35,000 nucleotides of DNA from Eimeria necatrix (GCF_000499385.1 NW_013654990.1:25743-60742); one strand, 5' to 3'. Positions 19,765 through 28,623 are shown, numbered from the stretch's first letter. The notes: generated from the sequence alone by a model not told the origin. A program made the numbers and translations.

Positions 19765-20195
19765 ATGTTTTTGCAACTATTAATTGAATTTGCAATTTTG
19801 GCGGCGATTGGGGTCTCTGGGGCCGCAGAATCTGCGGGGAAGCCCGCAGTCGAAGTCAGCAGGCTGCGGCTGGGCTGGTACTTAAGCGACGCGGAGAAAG
19901 CGCTGCAGACTCTCGAGTCTCGCTGGCGGCTGTCCACAGATGCTGTGAAAAGGGAATTTGAAAGTCTTTATACGACTTGGGGGCTTCTCGGGGAGCCCGG
20001 GGGCCTCGAGTTGGTGCTGCTGCTGCAGCAGCAAGTGGCGGCGGCGCGCAGCTGCCCGTTTCCCCCGGACAGCAGCAAAAAGCCGCAGACGGACTTCGCG
20101 CTGCACTTGCTGCTGCTGCGGGCCGTTTGCAAGGCAGCAACCAGCCGGCTGAAGGACTTGGAGAGTCTGCACGCGCTGCGCGCAGCAGCGGGGCT

Positions 20196-20229
<34 letters not shown>

Positions 20230-20808
20230 GCGCCGGGCAGCGGCTTTTTGGACTCTGCTGCTGCTTCCGCGGCTCTTTCGGGAGAGAAAAAAGCCAGCTT
20301 TACTGCTGCAGACTTCCTCTTGTCCCTCGGAATCCCCGTGACCAGTGGTCTCCCGGAAAGTTCCGTAAACGCGGACTTGGCGAAGAAGTTCAAGTTGCTG
20401 TTTGCTGCGCCTGCGCGGCGCACAGTGAACGACTGCGCAGTGAAGAGCGACTTCGCCGCTTTTTTCGAAACTTTTAAAAGTTTTCCTTTTCAAAACTTTG
20501 TGGCTTTCGAGGCTTTTCAAGTGCCCTGTACAGACACCTGGATTCCCACGCAAGAACTTGCAAACGCCACTTCCCAGCTCTCGCTGGAAGCAGCAAACCA
20601 GCTGCTGCTGCAGCGCGAGCAGCACGCGCAGCAGCTCGCGCACCACTGGTCCACACCAGTGGTCCTTGCTGCTGCAGCGCAGCAGCAGCAGCAAAACCGA
20701 GCAGCAGCAGAAGCCCGCAGGAAGCAAAGAAGCCAACAGATCCGAAGACTCCTCGCCCAGGGGAGGCCCCCCAACGATCTGCTGCTCGCAGCAATAGCTT
20801 TGCTTTGA
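19765..20808 (+). CDS. predicted secreted protein, unknown function
   Basis: Unrecognised single-exon frame of 347 residues. The start chosen is the first in-frame ATG, 19765. The frame is open upstream to 19729 but without an ATG. The N-terminus, MFLQLLIEFAILAAIGVSG, is a good signal peptide with cleavage near residue 20-24, so the product likely enters the secretory pathway. The mature part is helical and moderately hydrophobic, with four Cys (in SCPFPP, AVCKA, NDCAV and VPCTD), a run of about ten Gln near residues 146-155, and a second Gln run near 308-312 followed by an Arg/Lys-rich stretch. CAG lies on the coding strand, as in the other firm genes. It contains two copies of the GACCASTGGTC palindromic motif (20340 and 20642), the second read as HHWSTPVV. 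A T/C-rich tract ending in CAG at about 20885 could be an acceptor for a downstream exon, but no donor before the stop supports this. It is not a recognisable SAG, microneme or rhoptry family member. Confidence 0.65.
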
Positions 20809-20810
20809 GT

Positions 20811-20882
20811 CTTTTATTTATTTATTTATTTATTTATTATTTATTATTTATTATTTATTTATTTATTTATTTTTCTTTTTTT
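20811..20882. repeat. TTTA simple repeat
   Basis: TTTATTTA units immediately after the stop of the secreted-protein gene, passing into a T/C-rich run that ends in CAG at about 20885. Confidence 0.85.
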
Positions 20883-20885
20883 CAG

Positions 20886-21039
20886 AGATCGCGGCTGCGG
20901 AGCCCACAGGCCCCCTGCTGCCTTTCCTGCTGCTGCAGCAGCGCAGCAGCTGCTGCACCAGCAGCTCCTTGCGCTGCTGCTGCAGCAGCTCCTTTCGCTG
21001 CTGCTGCAGCAGCTCGTCTCGCCGCGCCACCAGCTTCAT

Positions 21040-21076
<37 letters not shown>

Positions 21077-21250
21077 AGCAACTAATTCCCTGCAGCAGCT
21101 GCAGCACCGTTTGAGCCGCGTAGTCACGTTGTTCCATTTGCTGCTATTTTTGTCGCTCTTTGCTGCTGCAGCGCAGCAAAACTTCCCAACTTCTGGACTT
21201 CGTGAACAATGCCAAATTATCTTTTTCTTTTTATTCAACTAAATGAAGTT
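20886..21250. other. CTG/CAG-rich segment, coding status unclear
   Basis: CAGCAGCTCCTTNNGCTG-like units (20955-21010) and a CTG tract (21041-21076). The minus strand gives a coiled-coil-like reading, MKLVARRDELLQQQRKELL. The plus strand gives Leu/Gln-rich sequence after a plausible acceptor. Neither is compelling. Confidence 0.35.
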
Positions 21251-21407
21251 TTAATTTCTTTTCCGCATTTTATTATTTAATAGCAGCAGCAAAACAAGCA
21301 GCAGCAGCAACAGCATGCAAGCAGCAGCTGCCCTTCGTTAGCAGCTGCTGCAGCTGCTGCTTCTGAAGGGCTCTTCAGTTGGCGCTGCTGCAGCGGAGCT
21401 GCTGCAC

Positions 21408-21416
<9 letters not shown>

Positions 21417-21452
<36 letters not shown>
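21417..21452. repeat. CTG tract
   Basis: About 12 pure CTG units. Confidence 0.9.
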
Positions 21453-21453
<1 letters not shown>

Positions 21454-21559
21454 ATATAGAGCTGCTAAACAGGCAGCTTTGAGGGCTTGCTGCAGCTGCG
21501 CAGAATGCCAGTTCAGCTTCAGGGAAACAGCGCGAAAAGGAGAATTCAGTTTCCCGAAA

Positions 21560-21677
21560 TCGGCAGATCTTGCTGCTGCTGCTGCGGCAGATCTTGCTGC
21601 TGCTGCTGCGGCAGATCTTGCTGCTGCTGCTGCGGCAGATCTTGCTGCTGCTGCTGCGGCAGATCTTGCTGCTGCCC
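21560..21677. repeat. 24-bp minisatellite
   Basis: GGCAGATCTTGCTGCTGCTG plus one more trinucleotide repeats almost perfectly for nearly five units. Because 24 is a multiple of three, each frame gives a constant 8-residue motif (for example DLAAAAAA on plus). Confidence 0.92.
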
Positions 21678-21789
21678 CCAGTGGACTTTGCTGCTGAGGG
21701 GTGGACCAGACCAGTGGTCAAGAAGCTGCTGGAAAGGAGGTTTTGAAATCTGCAGAAATGGCCCGAGGAACTCTTCTTATGGACACCTA

Positions 21790-22190
21790 GCAGCACTGCA
21801 AGACGTGCAGCAGCATGAGGAGTGGGTTCGCGAGCTTTTTGCTGCGCAAAAGTGTTAAAAAATATTTTAAAAAGTTAAATGGAGCTTCAGAAGACTTCAG
21901 ATTATCAAAAAGCTCCAAAAGCTCTTTGCTGCAACACCCCCTGAGGCTGCTGCCTCCCCTGGTGACCCTTTGGCTGCGGCTAATGGCCTGCAGCAACTCC
22001 TGCAAACTTCTTTGGGCTGCCGCTGCAGCAAATCCTATTAAAACAGCTTTGTGCTGCTGCTGGCTGCTGCAGTGTGGCAGCTGCAGCGCAGCAGCGCAGC
22101 AGCAGCAGCTGCTGCAAAGTGCTGCTGGCACTTGGACTGAGTTGTTGCGTTCAAGAAACCCGGCGGATCGCCGCATCCCCGGGAAGTAGA
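21790..22190. other. overlapping weak ORFs, no gene called
   Basis: Both strands are open. Minus 21787-22176 contains a helical stretch (KELLELFDNLKSSEAPFNFL). Plus 21815-22189 contains a basic N-terminal stretch. No known domain is visible and the strand cannot be decided from sequence alone. Confidence 0.3.
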
Positions 22191-22750
22191 CACAACCCTG
22201 GATGCGAAATTCAAAATTATTTATCTTGAATAGTCATTTAAATTCCGAATTCGGAGTTTTTCCGCAAAAAGCAGAAAGTTGAATTCCGTTCTCAACGGCT
22301 GCTGCAGCGCGCTGCGCAGTCCAGTCTTCCGAAGCTCGGCCGGTCCTTCACCGCTTCTCCCGCGGCAAAAAGCTGAAACAGACATTATAAAGAACAACTG
22401 CGGCTTTCAATGAAAGAATTGTCATTAAAAAGAACAAAAGAATAACTCCCAAGGCGGGCGCGTGGCCCTGTGTGGCTGTTGCCGCGGGCGCTCTGCTGGC
22501 GCGGCTCTGCGCCCGCAGTGTGCAGAAAAGACTTGTGTTTGGGTTGTTGAGTTCCTTCCGGCCCTTTCGAGTTTATATTCGAATTAAAAACTCCAAAAAC
22601 AGTTTTTCTCCCGCTCTAGGGGGTCCAGGGCCGGGCTTTCAGGGCCAGGCTTTCGGGGTGTTGCTGCACGGGGGCCCCCGCCGCATGCCCTGCTCGCCTT
22701 CTCGCCGCCTTTTCGCGCATTAAAAGATAAACAAAAGACCCTCTTATACA
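22191..22750. other. intergenic, upstream of the R-SNARE gene
   Basis: A/T-rich then GC-rich single-copy sequence, without a supportable gene or clear regulatory element. Confidence 0.5.
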
Positions 22751-22752
22751 CC

Positions 22753-22877
22753 ATTTTAGGGTTTTGATGGCGCGGCCTTTTAATTCGCCGCCGAGGGTTT
22801 AGGACTTGGGGTCTATCGTTCACCATTCCGGCCGCCGCGAGGGTTTAGACCAATACCCCATTTTAGGGTTTAGCCCC
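22753..22877. promoter_or_regulatory. telomere-like motifs upstream of R-SNARE ATG
   Basis: Four isolated TTTTAGGG or AGGGTTTAG motifs (near 22755, 22793, 22839 and 22863) occur within 145 bp of the start codon, spaced by unique sequence rather than tandem. They may be promoter elements or decayed array remnants. The position is seen; the function is inference. Confidence 0.3.
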
Positions 22878-22897
22878 AGCGGAAGGAGGGCCCCACC

Positions 22898-23157
22898 ATG
22901 CCGCTCATATACGCCCTCATCGCGAAGGGTGAGCGCCGAAGCTAGCGGGTTGCGTTGCTGCTGCTGCTGCTGCAGCAGCTGCTGCAGCAGCTGCTGCTGC
23001 TGCTGCTGCAGCTGCTGCTGTTGCCGCGCTGCGGCGGCTGCTGCAGCCGCTGCTGCGGCCTCTGCTGCTGCCGCTGCAGTCGCCGCTGCAGCAGCCGCAC
23101 TTGCCGCCGCAGGCGCGAGCCGCGTCGCCGCGCCGCTGCAGCAGCTGCTGCTGCTGC

Positions 23158-23191
<34 letters not shown>

Positions 23192-23329
23192 AGACAACGT
23201 GGTGCTCTGCGAGCACGCAGACAGCGAAGGAAACTTCCCCACAGTCACGCGGCTGCTGCTGTGTCGGCTGCCCACCAACAAGCAGCGCATGTCTTACATT
23301 TACGACAGGTGCCTTCTTTTCCTTTTCCT

Positions 23330-23375
<46 letters not shown>

Positions 23376-23499
23376 AGCTGCTGCTGCTGCTGCAGCGGCT
23401 GCAGCAGGTGCGCACGCAGGGGGGCACGGGCCTGCGCGCTGCAGCGGCTCACGGCCCCGAAACACCACGCCGCCACTCCTGCTGCTGCTGCTGCTGCTT

Positions 23500-23539
<40 letters not shown>

Positions 23540-23663
23540 AGATTTGTTTTTCACTATATTGTGCGCGATGGAATCACCTTCCTCACCATGGCCGACGACA
23601 GCGCCGGCTTTGCGCTGCCCTTCGCCTTCTTGGAGGCAGTCAAGCAGCAGTGCGTGCTGCTGC

Positions 23664-23695
<32 letters not shown>

Positions 23696-24341
23696 TTGCT
23701 GCTGCTGCTGTTGCTGCTGCTGCTGTTGCTGCTGCTGCTGTTGCTGTGTCGGGCGCTGCTGCCTTTGTGCTGCTGCTCTTCATGTCCTGGGTGCTGCTGG
23801 TTGTGCTGCTGCTGTTGAAGCTGATGCTGCCTTTTCTGCTGCTGCTGCTGATTCTGTGGGTGTTGCTGCCTGTGCTGCTGCTGCTGCTGCTGGGTTTTGC
23901 TGCAGCAGCTAGCTTTTTGAGCTGCTGTTTTGTGTCTAGTGCTGCTGCTGTTTGAGTCGCCTCTTGCATCCACGAGCTGCTGCTGCTGCTGCTGCTGCTG
24001 CTTCTGTTTTTGCTGCTGCATCTACTGCTGCTGCTGCTGCTATGATCGGTGCGTCTGCTGCTCTTGAGGCTGCTGTTTCTTTGCTGCTGGAGATTTGGGA
24101 GCTGCTGCTGCTTCTGCCTATTCTGCTAATGCGGCACTCCACACTTTTTACAGTAGGGTGGTTTGCGCTGCTCTGCTGCTGCTGCTGCTGCTGCTGCTGC
24201 CGCTGCTGCTGCTGCTGCTGCTGCAGGTTCCTGCCGCAGCACCGCGAAGCAGCAGAAACGGGTATAGCATTATCTCTGCAGGGCACTTTTGAGTCCACTC
24301 TGAAGACTTTGTTCGTGAGTGTTGATTAGAGGCATTAACTT

Positions 24342-24393
<52 letters not shown>

Positions 24394-24524
24394 GCACTAG
24401 AGACGTTTCGCGTGGGCGTGCAGGACTCGTTCAACAGCCACCAAAGCCTGGGCGACTTCCGGCAGATTCGGACTCAGATTGATGGCATTCATTCTGTGAT
24501 GATTGACAGCATAGGTGGGGCTGA

Positions 24525-24566
<42 letters not shown>

Positions 24567-24697
24567 TACTGCGCTGCTGCTGCGGCTGGAGTGTTGCTTC
24601 TTTGCAGACAAGATCCTGCAGCGGGGAGAGCGGATTGACTTGCTGGTGGATCAGTCTGAGCAGCTCAACCAAGAGGCCGTCACCTTCAGGCGCCAGG

Positions 24698-24742
<45 letters not shown>

Positions 24743-24879
24743 GGTTAGGGTTCCAGAAGCAGAGCTTAGTAGCTGCTGCGCGACTTGCAGGCTTGCTGCG
24801 GCGGCAGCAGCAGTTTTGGGTTTTGAACTGACCCCCCGACAGCCATCCCGTTGTCTTGCAGCTGAAAGCAGCAGCAGGT

Positions 24880-24910
<31 letters not shown>

Positions 24911-25270
24911 AGCTGCTGCAGCAAAGCTGTTTGCAAGTGGGGCTTTTGCTGCTGCAGGCGCGGCGGCTGAAGAACGCGCTGTGGTGGCGCAACGCGCGGA
25001 TCATCGCAATGGTTTTGGGGATTTTGTGCGTAAGTTTTGGATTTAAATGGACCTAAAGCACTTCAAAATGGAAATAAAATACTTTTAAATCAAAATAAAA
25101 TACTTTTAAATCAAAATAAATCACTTTTAAATCCAAAAAAGCAACTTTTTAGTCCAAATAAATCCCTTTCAGCCCTCGCTGCTGCTGCTGCGCGCCTGCA
25201 GATGATCTGCGTCATCATTGGAATGGTCTCATGCGGCGGCATTACTTTTCCTTCTTGCAGGAATTCTTGA
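22898..25270 (+). CDS. longin R-SNARE (VAMP7/VAMP72-like), eight exons
   Basis: Vesicle R-SNARE that pairs with Q-SNAREs on a target membrane to drive fusion. Exons: 22898-22928, 23194-23308, 23542-23649, 24227-24314, (24346..24391)-24514, 24608-24696, 24958-25029, 25202-25270. Every junction keeps frame, giving about 231 residues, the usual family size. Residues 1-114 are a longin domain (MPLIYALIAK, NFPTV, FAFLEAVKQQF, FESTLKTLF). Residues 127-195 are the SNARE motif, with zero-layer Arg161 (KILQRGERIDLLVDQSEQL). A juxtamembrane Trp pair (ALWWRN) follows, then a C-terminal membrane anchor at about 200-219 and a short lumenal tail. The anchor and the lack of a C-terminal CAAX box argue against YKT6. 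The ATG lies in CCCCACCATGC. Introns are packed with CTG repeats. The start of exon 5 is ambiguous because the acceptor enters a CAG tract, so up to 15 Gln may be inserted between longin and SNARE domains. The donor of intron 6 (GTCCTG) is unusual. The product could equally be named a plant-type VAMP72 orthologue. Confidence 0.92.
22929..23193 (+). repeat. R-SNARE intron 1, CTG-packed
   Basis: Donor GTGAGC, acceptor CAG reached directly from about ten CTG units. The body alternates CTG with CAG and GCC, and no classical pyrimidine tract is present. Confidence 0.85.
23309..23541 (+). repeat. R-SNARE intron 2, CTG-packed
   Basis: Donor GTGCCT, followed by a CCTTTTCCTTT tract and CTG runs at 23331-23374 and 23478-23539. 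The acceptor CAG directly follows CTG units. Confidence 0.85.
23650..24226 (+). repeat. R-SNARE intron 3, CTG-packed, longest
   Basis: Donor GTGCGT. CTG/TTG runs occupy about 23657-23748 and recur through the intron to a CTG-CAG acceptor. The phase joins CA to G as one Gln codon (VKQQF), which fixes this donor over the GTGCTG four bases later. Confidence 0.85.
24346..24390 (+). repeat. CAG tract at start of R-SNARE exon 5
   Basis: Fifteen CAG units after TTGCAG. Each unit is itself a possible phase-0 acceptor, so anything from 0 to 15 Gln could precede HALETFRV. Confidence 0.8.
24515..24607 (+). repeat. R-SNARE intron 5 with CTG tract
   Basis: Donor GTGGGG, about 13 CTG units (24525-24563), then acceptor CTTCTTTGCAG with a more usual pyrimidine tract. 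Confidence 0.85.
24697..24957 (+). repeat. R-SNARE intron 6 with two CTG tracts
   Basis: Donor GTCCTG (weak). CTG runs lie at 24700-24742 and 24880-24911. The acceptor is TTTGCTGCTGCAG. Direct joining gives FRRQARRLKNALWW, which matches the family's spacing between the SNARE motif and the Trp pair with no extra exon. Confidence 0.85.
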
Positions 25271-25345
25271 ATAAATAAATAAATAAATAAATAAATAAAA
25301 TAAATAAATAAAATAAATAAAAAGAAATAAGAAATTAAAAGAAAT
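25271..25345. repeat. AAAT simple repeat after R-SNARE stop
   Basis: AATAAAT units starting directly at the stop codon. They contain many AATAAA sequences that could act as polyadenylation signals. Confidence 0.85.
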
Positions 25346-25378
25346 CGAAAAGAAAATCGAGATCTTATTTGCAAACAG

Positions 25379-25442
25379 ATCCCGGAGCAGCAGCGCGCGC
25401 TGCAGCTGCCTTCGCGGGATCGCAAGCTGCTGCGCAGCTCCA

Positions 25443-25491
<49 letters not shown>

Positions 25492-25634
25492 GCCTTGCTG
25501 CAGTCGCGCTGCGCTGCAGGCGCGGGCGCGGGGGATCTCCCCACAGCCTTGCAACAGCAGGCAGCAGCAGCAGCAGCAGTAGCAGCAGCAGCAGCGGATT
25601 GCTGGCCGCAGTACTTCCCAGGGAAGCGGCAGGC

Positions 25635-25676
<42 letters not shown>

Positions 25677-25862
25677 GCTGCAGCAAAATCTGAAGCAGGA
25701 CTTCAGGCTGCAGTTTCGCCAGCGTAACTACGGCCAAGGGAAATTGCTGCGGGGCTGTGGGGCCGCTGCAGCGGCAGCAGCACCTGCCAGCAGCGGCAGC
25801 AAACGCAGCGGCAGCAGCAGCAGCAGTACCTGCAGCAGCAGCAGCAGCAGCTGCAGCGCACG
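25379..25862 (+). CDS. possible exon(s) between R-SNARE and tRNA
   Basis: Unrecognised. After TTGCAAACAG, a plausible acceptor, the plus strand reads IPEQQRALQLPSRDRKLLRS and then enters a CTG tract (25443-25490), which would be intronic by the polarity seen elsewhere. A second patch (25600-25760) reads YFPGKRQAQ, a Gln run, and RKLQQNLKQDFRLQFRQRNY in a different frame, so splicing would be required. It contains CAG on the plus strand and charged, protein-like sequence. No start codon, donor or domain is certain. It could also be the 3' part of a longer R-SNARE transcript. Confidence 0.3.
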
Positions 25863-25992
25863 AAGTTGCTGCCAGACACAGCAGCATCTACAGTTCTTTG
25901 CTGCAGCCTCTCTCGAGGCCCCAAAGGGCACTTGTGTTTATTTCTGTTTTCTTTCTGCAACTTTTGCTTCAAACTTCCGCTCTAGGTCACTT

Positions 25993-26105
25993 GTGCTGCA
26001 GCCTTTTGCTGCAGCCTTTTGCTGCAGCATTTTGCTGCAGCAAAATGCTGCAGCAAGCATTTTGCTGCGGCCTTTTGCTGCAGCTTTGTGCTGCAGCAAA
26101 GGCAA
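25993..26105. repeat. TTTTGCTGCAG palindromic repeat cluster
   Basis: About six TTTTGCTGCAGC units, some inverted. They include a perfect 38-bp palindrome at 26019-26056. Confidence 0.9.
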
Positions 26106-26227
26106 ATGCTTAACTCTAGAAGCAATTAGAATGCAGACTTCTACTCTAAGTCCCAAGAACTGACCCAGAGGCTTCTGAATAAAGGCGAACGCCTTTGCTG
26201 CTGCAGCGAAGCTGCTGCAGCAAAGAC

Positions 26228-26302
26228 GCTGTTGCTGCTGCTGCGGTGCAGCGGCGTCTTTGCTGCTGCAGCAAAGACGCCGCTGCACCGCAGCAGCAGC
26301 AA

Positions 26303-26306
<4 letters not shown>
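26228..26306. repeat. 79-bp perfect palindrome
   Basis: Arms of 39 bp match without error around a single central T at 26267. The arms contain CAGCGGCGTCTTTGCTGCTG and complement. The first mismatches are 26227/26307. It lies about 95 bp from the tRNA gene, with a CAG/CAA tract between. Confidence 0.95.
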
Positions 26307-26340
<34 letters not shown>

Positions 26341-26393
26341 ACAGCAGCAGCAGCAACAGCAGCAACAGCAGCAGCAGCAGCAGCAACAGCAGA
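26296..26393. repeat. interrupted CAG/CAA tract
   Basis: CAG runs with periodic CAA, lying between the 79-bp palindrome and the 3' end of the tRNA-Val gene. Confidence 0.9.
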
Positions 26394-26399
26394 AACGCG

Positions 26400-26472
26400 T
26401 ACGGGGTGCGGGGTTCGAACCCGCGGCCTTCTGCGTGTAAAGCAGACGTGATAACCACTACACCAACCCCGC
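26400..26472 (-). tRNA. tRNA-Val (anticodon UAC)
   Basis: Complete 73-nt cloverleaf on the minus strand without intron or encoded CCA. The acceptor stem GCGGGGT/ACCCCGT has one G-U closing pair and discriminator A. The D arm matches the eukaryotic A box (GTGTAGTGGTTATCAC). The anticodon arm is TCTGC-TTTACAC-GCAGA, with anticodon UAC at plus 26437-26439. The variable loop is AGGCC. The T arm is GCGGG-TTCGAAC-CCCGC (B box). The strong match of D and anticodon arms to eukaryotic tRNA-Val makes the call firm. Downstream on the minus strand there is only TTT before CTG/TTG repeat, so the usual T4 pol III terminator is missing near the 3' end. Confidence 0.96.
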
Positions 26473-26479
26473 GCGGAGT

Positions 26480-27680
26480 GGAGCGTAGAATGCGAGAAAT
26501 TCATCTTTTTGAAGAATTGAAGAGAATTAAAAATGCAAAATAAGTTTTTTCAAACGAAAAAGAACCTTTTTGTTCAATTGCTGCTGCGAAACAGCTAAAG
26601 TGCTGGCGGGGGCTCTGGCTGCTGCCTGCTGGCAGCAGATCCTGCAGCAGCAGCAGCAGCAGCAGCAAACTGCTTCGCCTGCGCCTGCTGTTGGCTGCAG
26701 CGCGTGCGCAGTGTTTCTGCAAATAATAAAATGAATTGCTTTTCATTTTTGAATTAATTTTCCTTTTTTGAATTAATTTTCCTTTTGAATTCTTCTGGCG
26801 AAGAGGCGAAGGGGAAGTGTGCAGATCTGCTGCTGCGGAGCCGCGGGAGGCGGCGGGCGGCCTGGCGGCAGCAGCTTGGAGGGGCGCAGAATCCCGCGCA
26901 TTTATTGGCTTATCTGCAAATCTGTTTTCTTTTTGAATTAATTAATTAAACATAATTGCTTTTTCGCATTAAAAACGCGAAGGGTGTTTCGTTTTGCTGC
27001 TGCTGCGGCCCGCTGGCTTCTGCGCTGCTGCGGGCTGCTGGGGCGGACTGCGGCTGCGGCTGTTCATTGAAAATGGACTTTGTGTGCGGAAAAGAACAGC
27101 AAAATTTCCCTTTGAAATCCACTTTGTTATTATTTGACTTTTTATTCGACAATGCGTCGGAGTTTGTTTCCGTTCCAGGCCCGCCAGCTGGCTTCCCGCC
27201 GCCTGGATCTCCCGCCGCCGTGTCTGCAGCTCCCGCGAGTTGCGGCCTCGCCCGCCGCTGCTGGCTTTCCCTGCTGCCTCCAGCGGCGTCTTCGAGCTCA
27301 ATAAACTCCAAAAGAAACAAATAAAGCATTAAAAAGAGAAAATTGGAGTTTTTCCGGTTAAGTTTGGCCGGGCTGCGCTGCGCCGGCGGCACAGCTAGCC
27401 ACCGGTGCAGGAAGCCCACGGACTGGGGCACACCTGGCCCCAACACGCTGCGCTGTCTGCTGCAGCAGCAAAGTTTATTTAGTTTTAAACTTTCTTAAAA
27501 TGCTTTATTTGCAAAATAATAAATGTTGCAGCTTCAAAAGGGCTTTTGCGGGCGCCCCTTTGTAGTGCTTCGCGCTGCAGCAGCAGCTTCTGCCTTTTCC
27601 GCTGCGCGTTGTCTTGGCGGCTTCTGGCGTTTTGGCATCCAAAGCTTCCAACTTCCCCCATTGCAGCCTCACACCCACTC
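26480..27680. other. intergenic region with undecided ORFs
   Basis: A/T-rich flanks around a GC-rich core. A minus-strand frame from an ATG near 27330 to 26946 (about 128 codons) starts MLYLFLLEFIELEDAAGG, and a plus-strand frame overlaps it. Neither has a domain, and I cannot decide between them or against both. Confidence 0.35.
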
Positions 27681-27683
27681 AAT

Positions 27684-27749
<66 letters not shown>

Positions 27750-27750
27750 G
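27684..27750. repeat. pure CTG tract
   Basis: About 22 CTG units, one of the longest pure tracts in the window. Confidence 0.93.
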
Positions 27751-27850
27751 TGTCCGCCGAGACCAATGTGAGCCTCCCGCGTTGCCGGCCGACGCTGCGC
27801 TGCTGCCTCTGCTGCTCTCTGGACCTCCAACTTCAAACTTCAACTCAAAA

Positions 27851-28100
27851 ATGGCAGCAAAAGATATTTTAAACTTTAAATTTCAACAAATTTCGCTCCA
27901 AGAGCAGCAAAATCGGCAAAGATCCAGCAGCACTGCTGCTTCTTCCGTCGGCGGCGAAAGACTCGCCAGCCAAGACAGCCTCTTCTCTTCTTCTTCTGAG
28001 CAGCTTCAGCAGCAACACGGGGACTCGGAGGCGCTGGCAGCAGCAGCAGCAGCAGCAGCAGCGCAGCAGCAGCACGCAGAGCCCCCTCGAACCCCAGCAG
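27851..28100 (+). other. possible 5' exon of the large gene
   Basis: An ATG in a strong context (AAAATGGCA) opens MAAKDILNFKFQQISLQEQQ and a Ser/Gln-rich frame that stays open to 28336, but in a different phase from the exon chain that follows. Either it is a spliced 5' exon whose donor I cannot place, or it is 5' UTR and the true start is at 28104. Confidence 0.3.
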
Positions 28101-28103
28101 CAA

Positions 28104-28254
28104 ATGGGAAATGGAGGCGAAAGCTGCTGCTGCTGCAGCCCGCAGCAGCAGCCCTGCTGCGGGCCCCCGCTGCTCCCAGGCCTCAGCAGCAGCGCCGCTG
28201 TCTGCAGCCCTTGCAGCTTCCAAGAGCAGCAGGCAGCGCCTGTCTGCTGCCCGC

Positions 28255-28296
<42 letters not shown>

Positions 28297-28475
28297 CGCT
28301 GCCGCAGCAGCAGCCGCTGAGCTGCATTGTCACTGAGGGCTTTTCAGGCGAAGTGGCTTATTTGGAATTTGTGGCTGAGGGCTCTGCTGCTGGTTTGCTG
28401 CTGCTGGCTGGCGCGCGGCAGCAGGGCAGCGCCTCTTTGCTGCTGCGCGTTGCTGCTTCCGCATATGAAGCCTCA

Positions 28476-28512
<37 letters not shown>

Positions 28513-28623
28513 AGACGCCCCACAGCCCCCCCATGGCTGTCCAGCAGCTGAAGCCGCTGCTGCGGCGCTCGCCTGTTCTTGCTGCTGCCAGGGCCAGAGG
28601 CGCTGCACTCGCCGCAACAAGCC

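Noticed and set aside
24319..24345. Start codon-like beginning of the Gln-rich frame before R-SNARE exon 5
   Set aside because: This stretch is the 3' part of intron 4 (donor C/GTGAGT at 24315). The longin domain upstream joins in phase, so no separate start is needed.
24842..24957. An extra R-SNARE exon reading LKAAAG after TTGCAG near 24862
   Set aside because: Direct joining of FRRQ to ARRLKNALWW gives exactly the family spacing between SNARE motif and Trp pair. An extra exon would break it.
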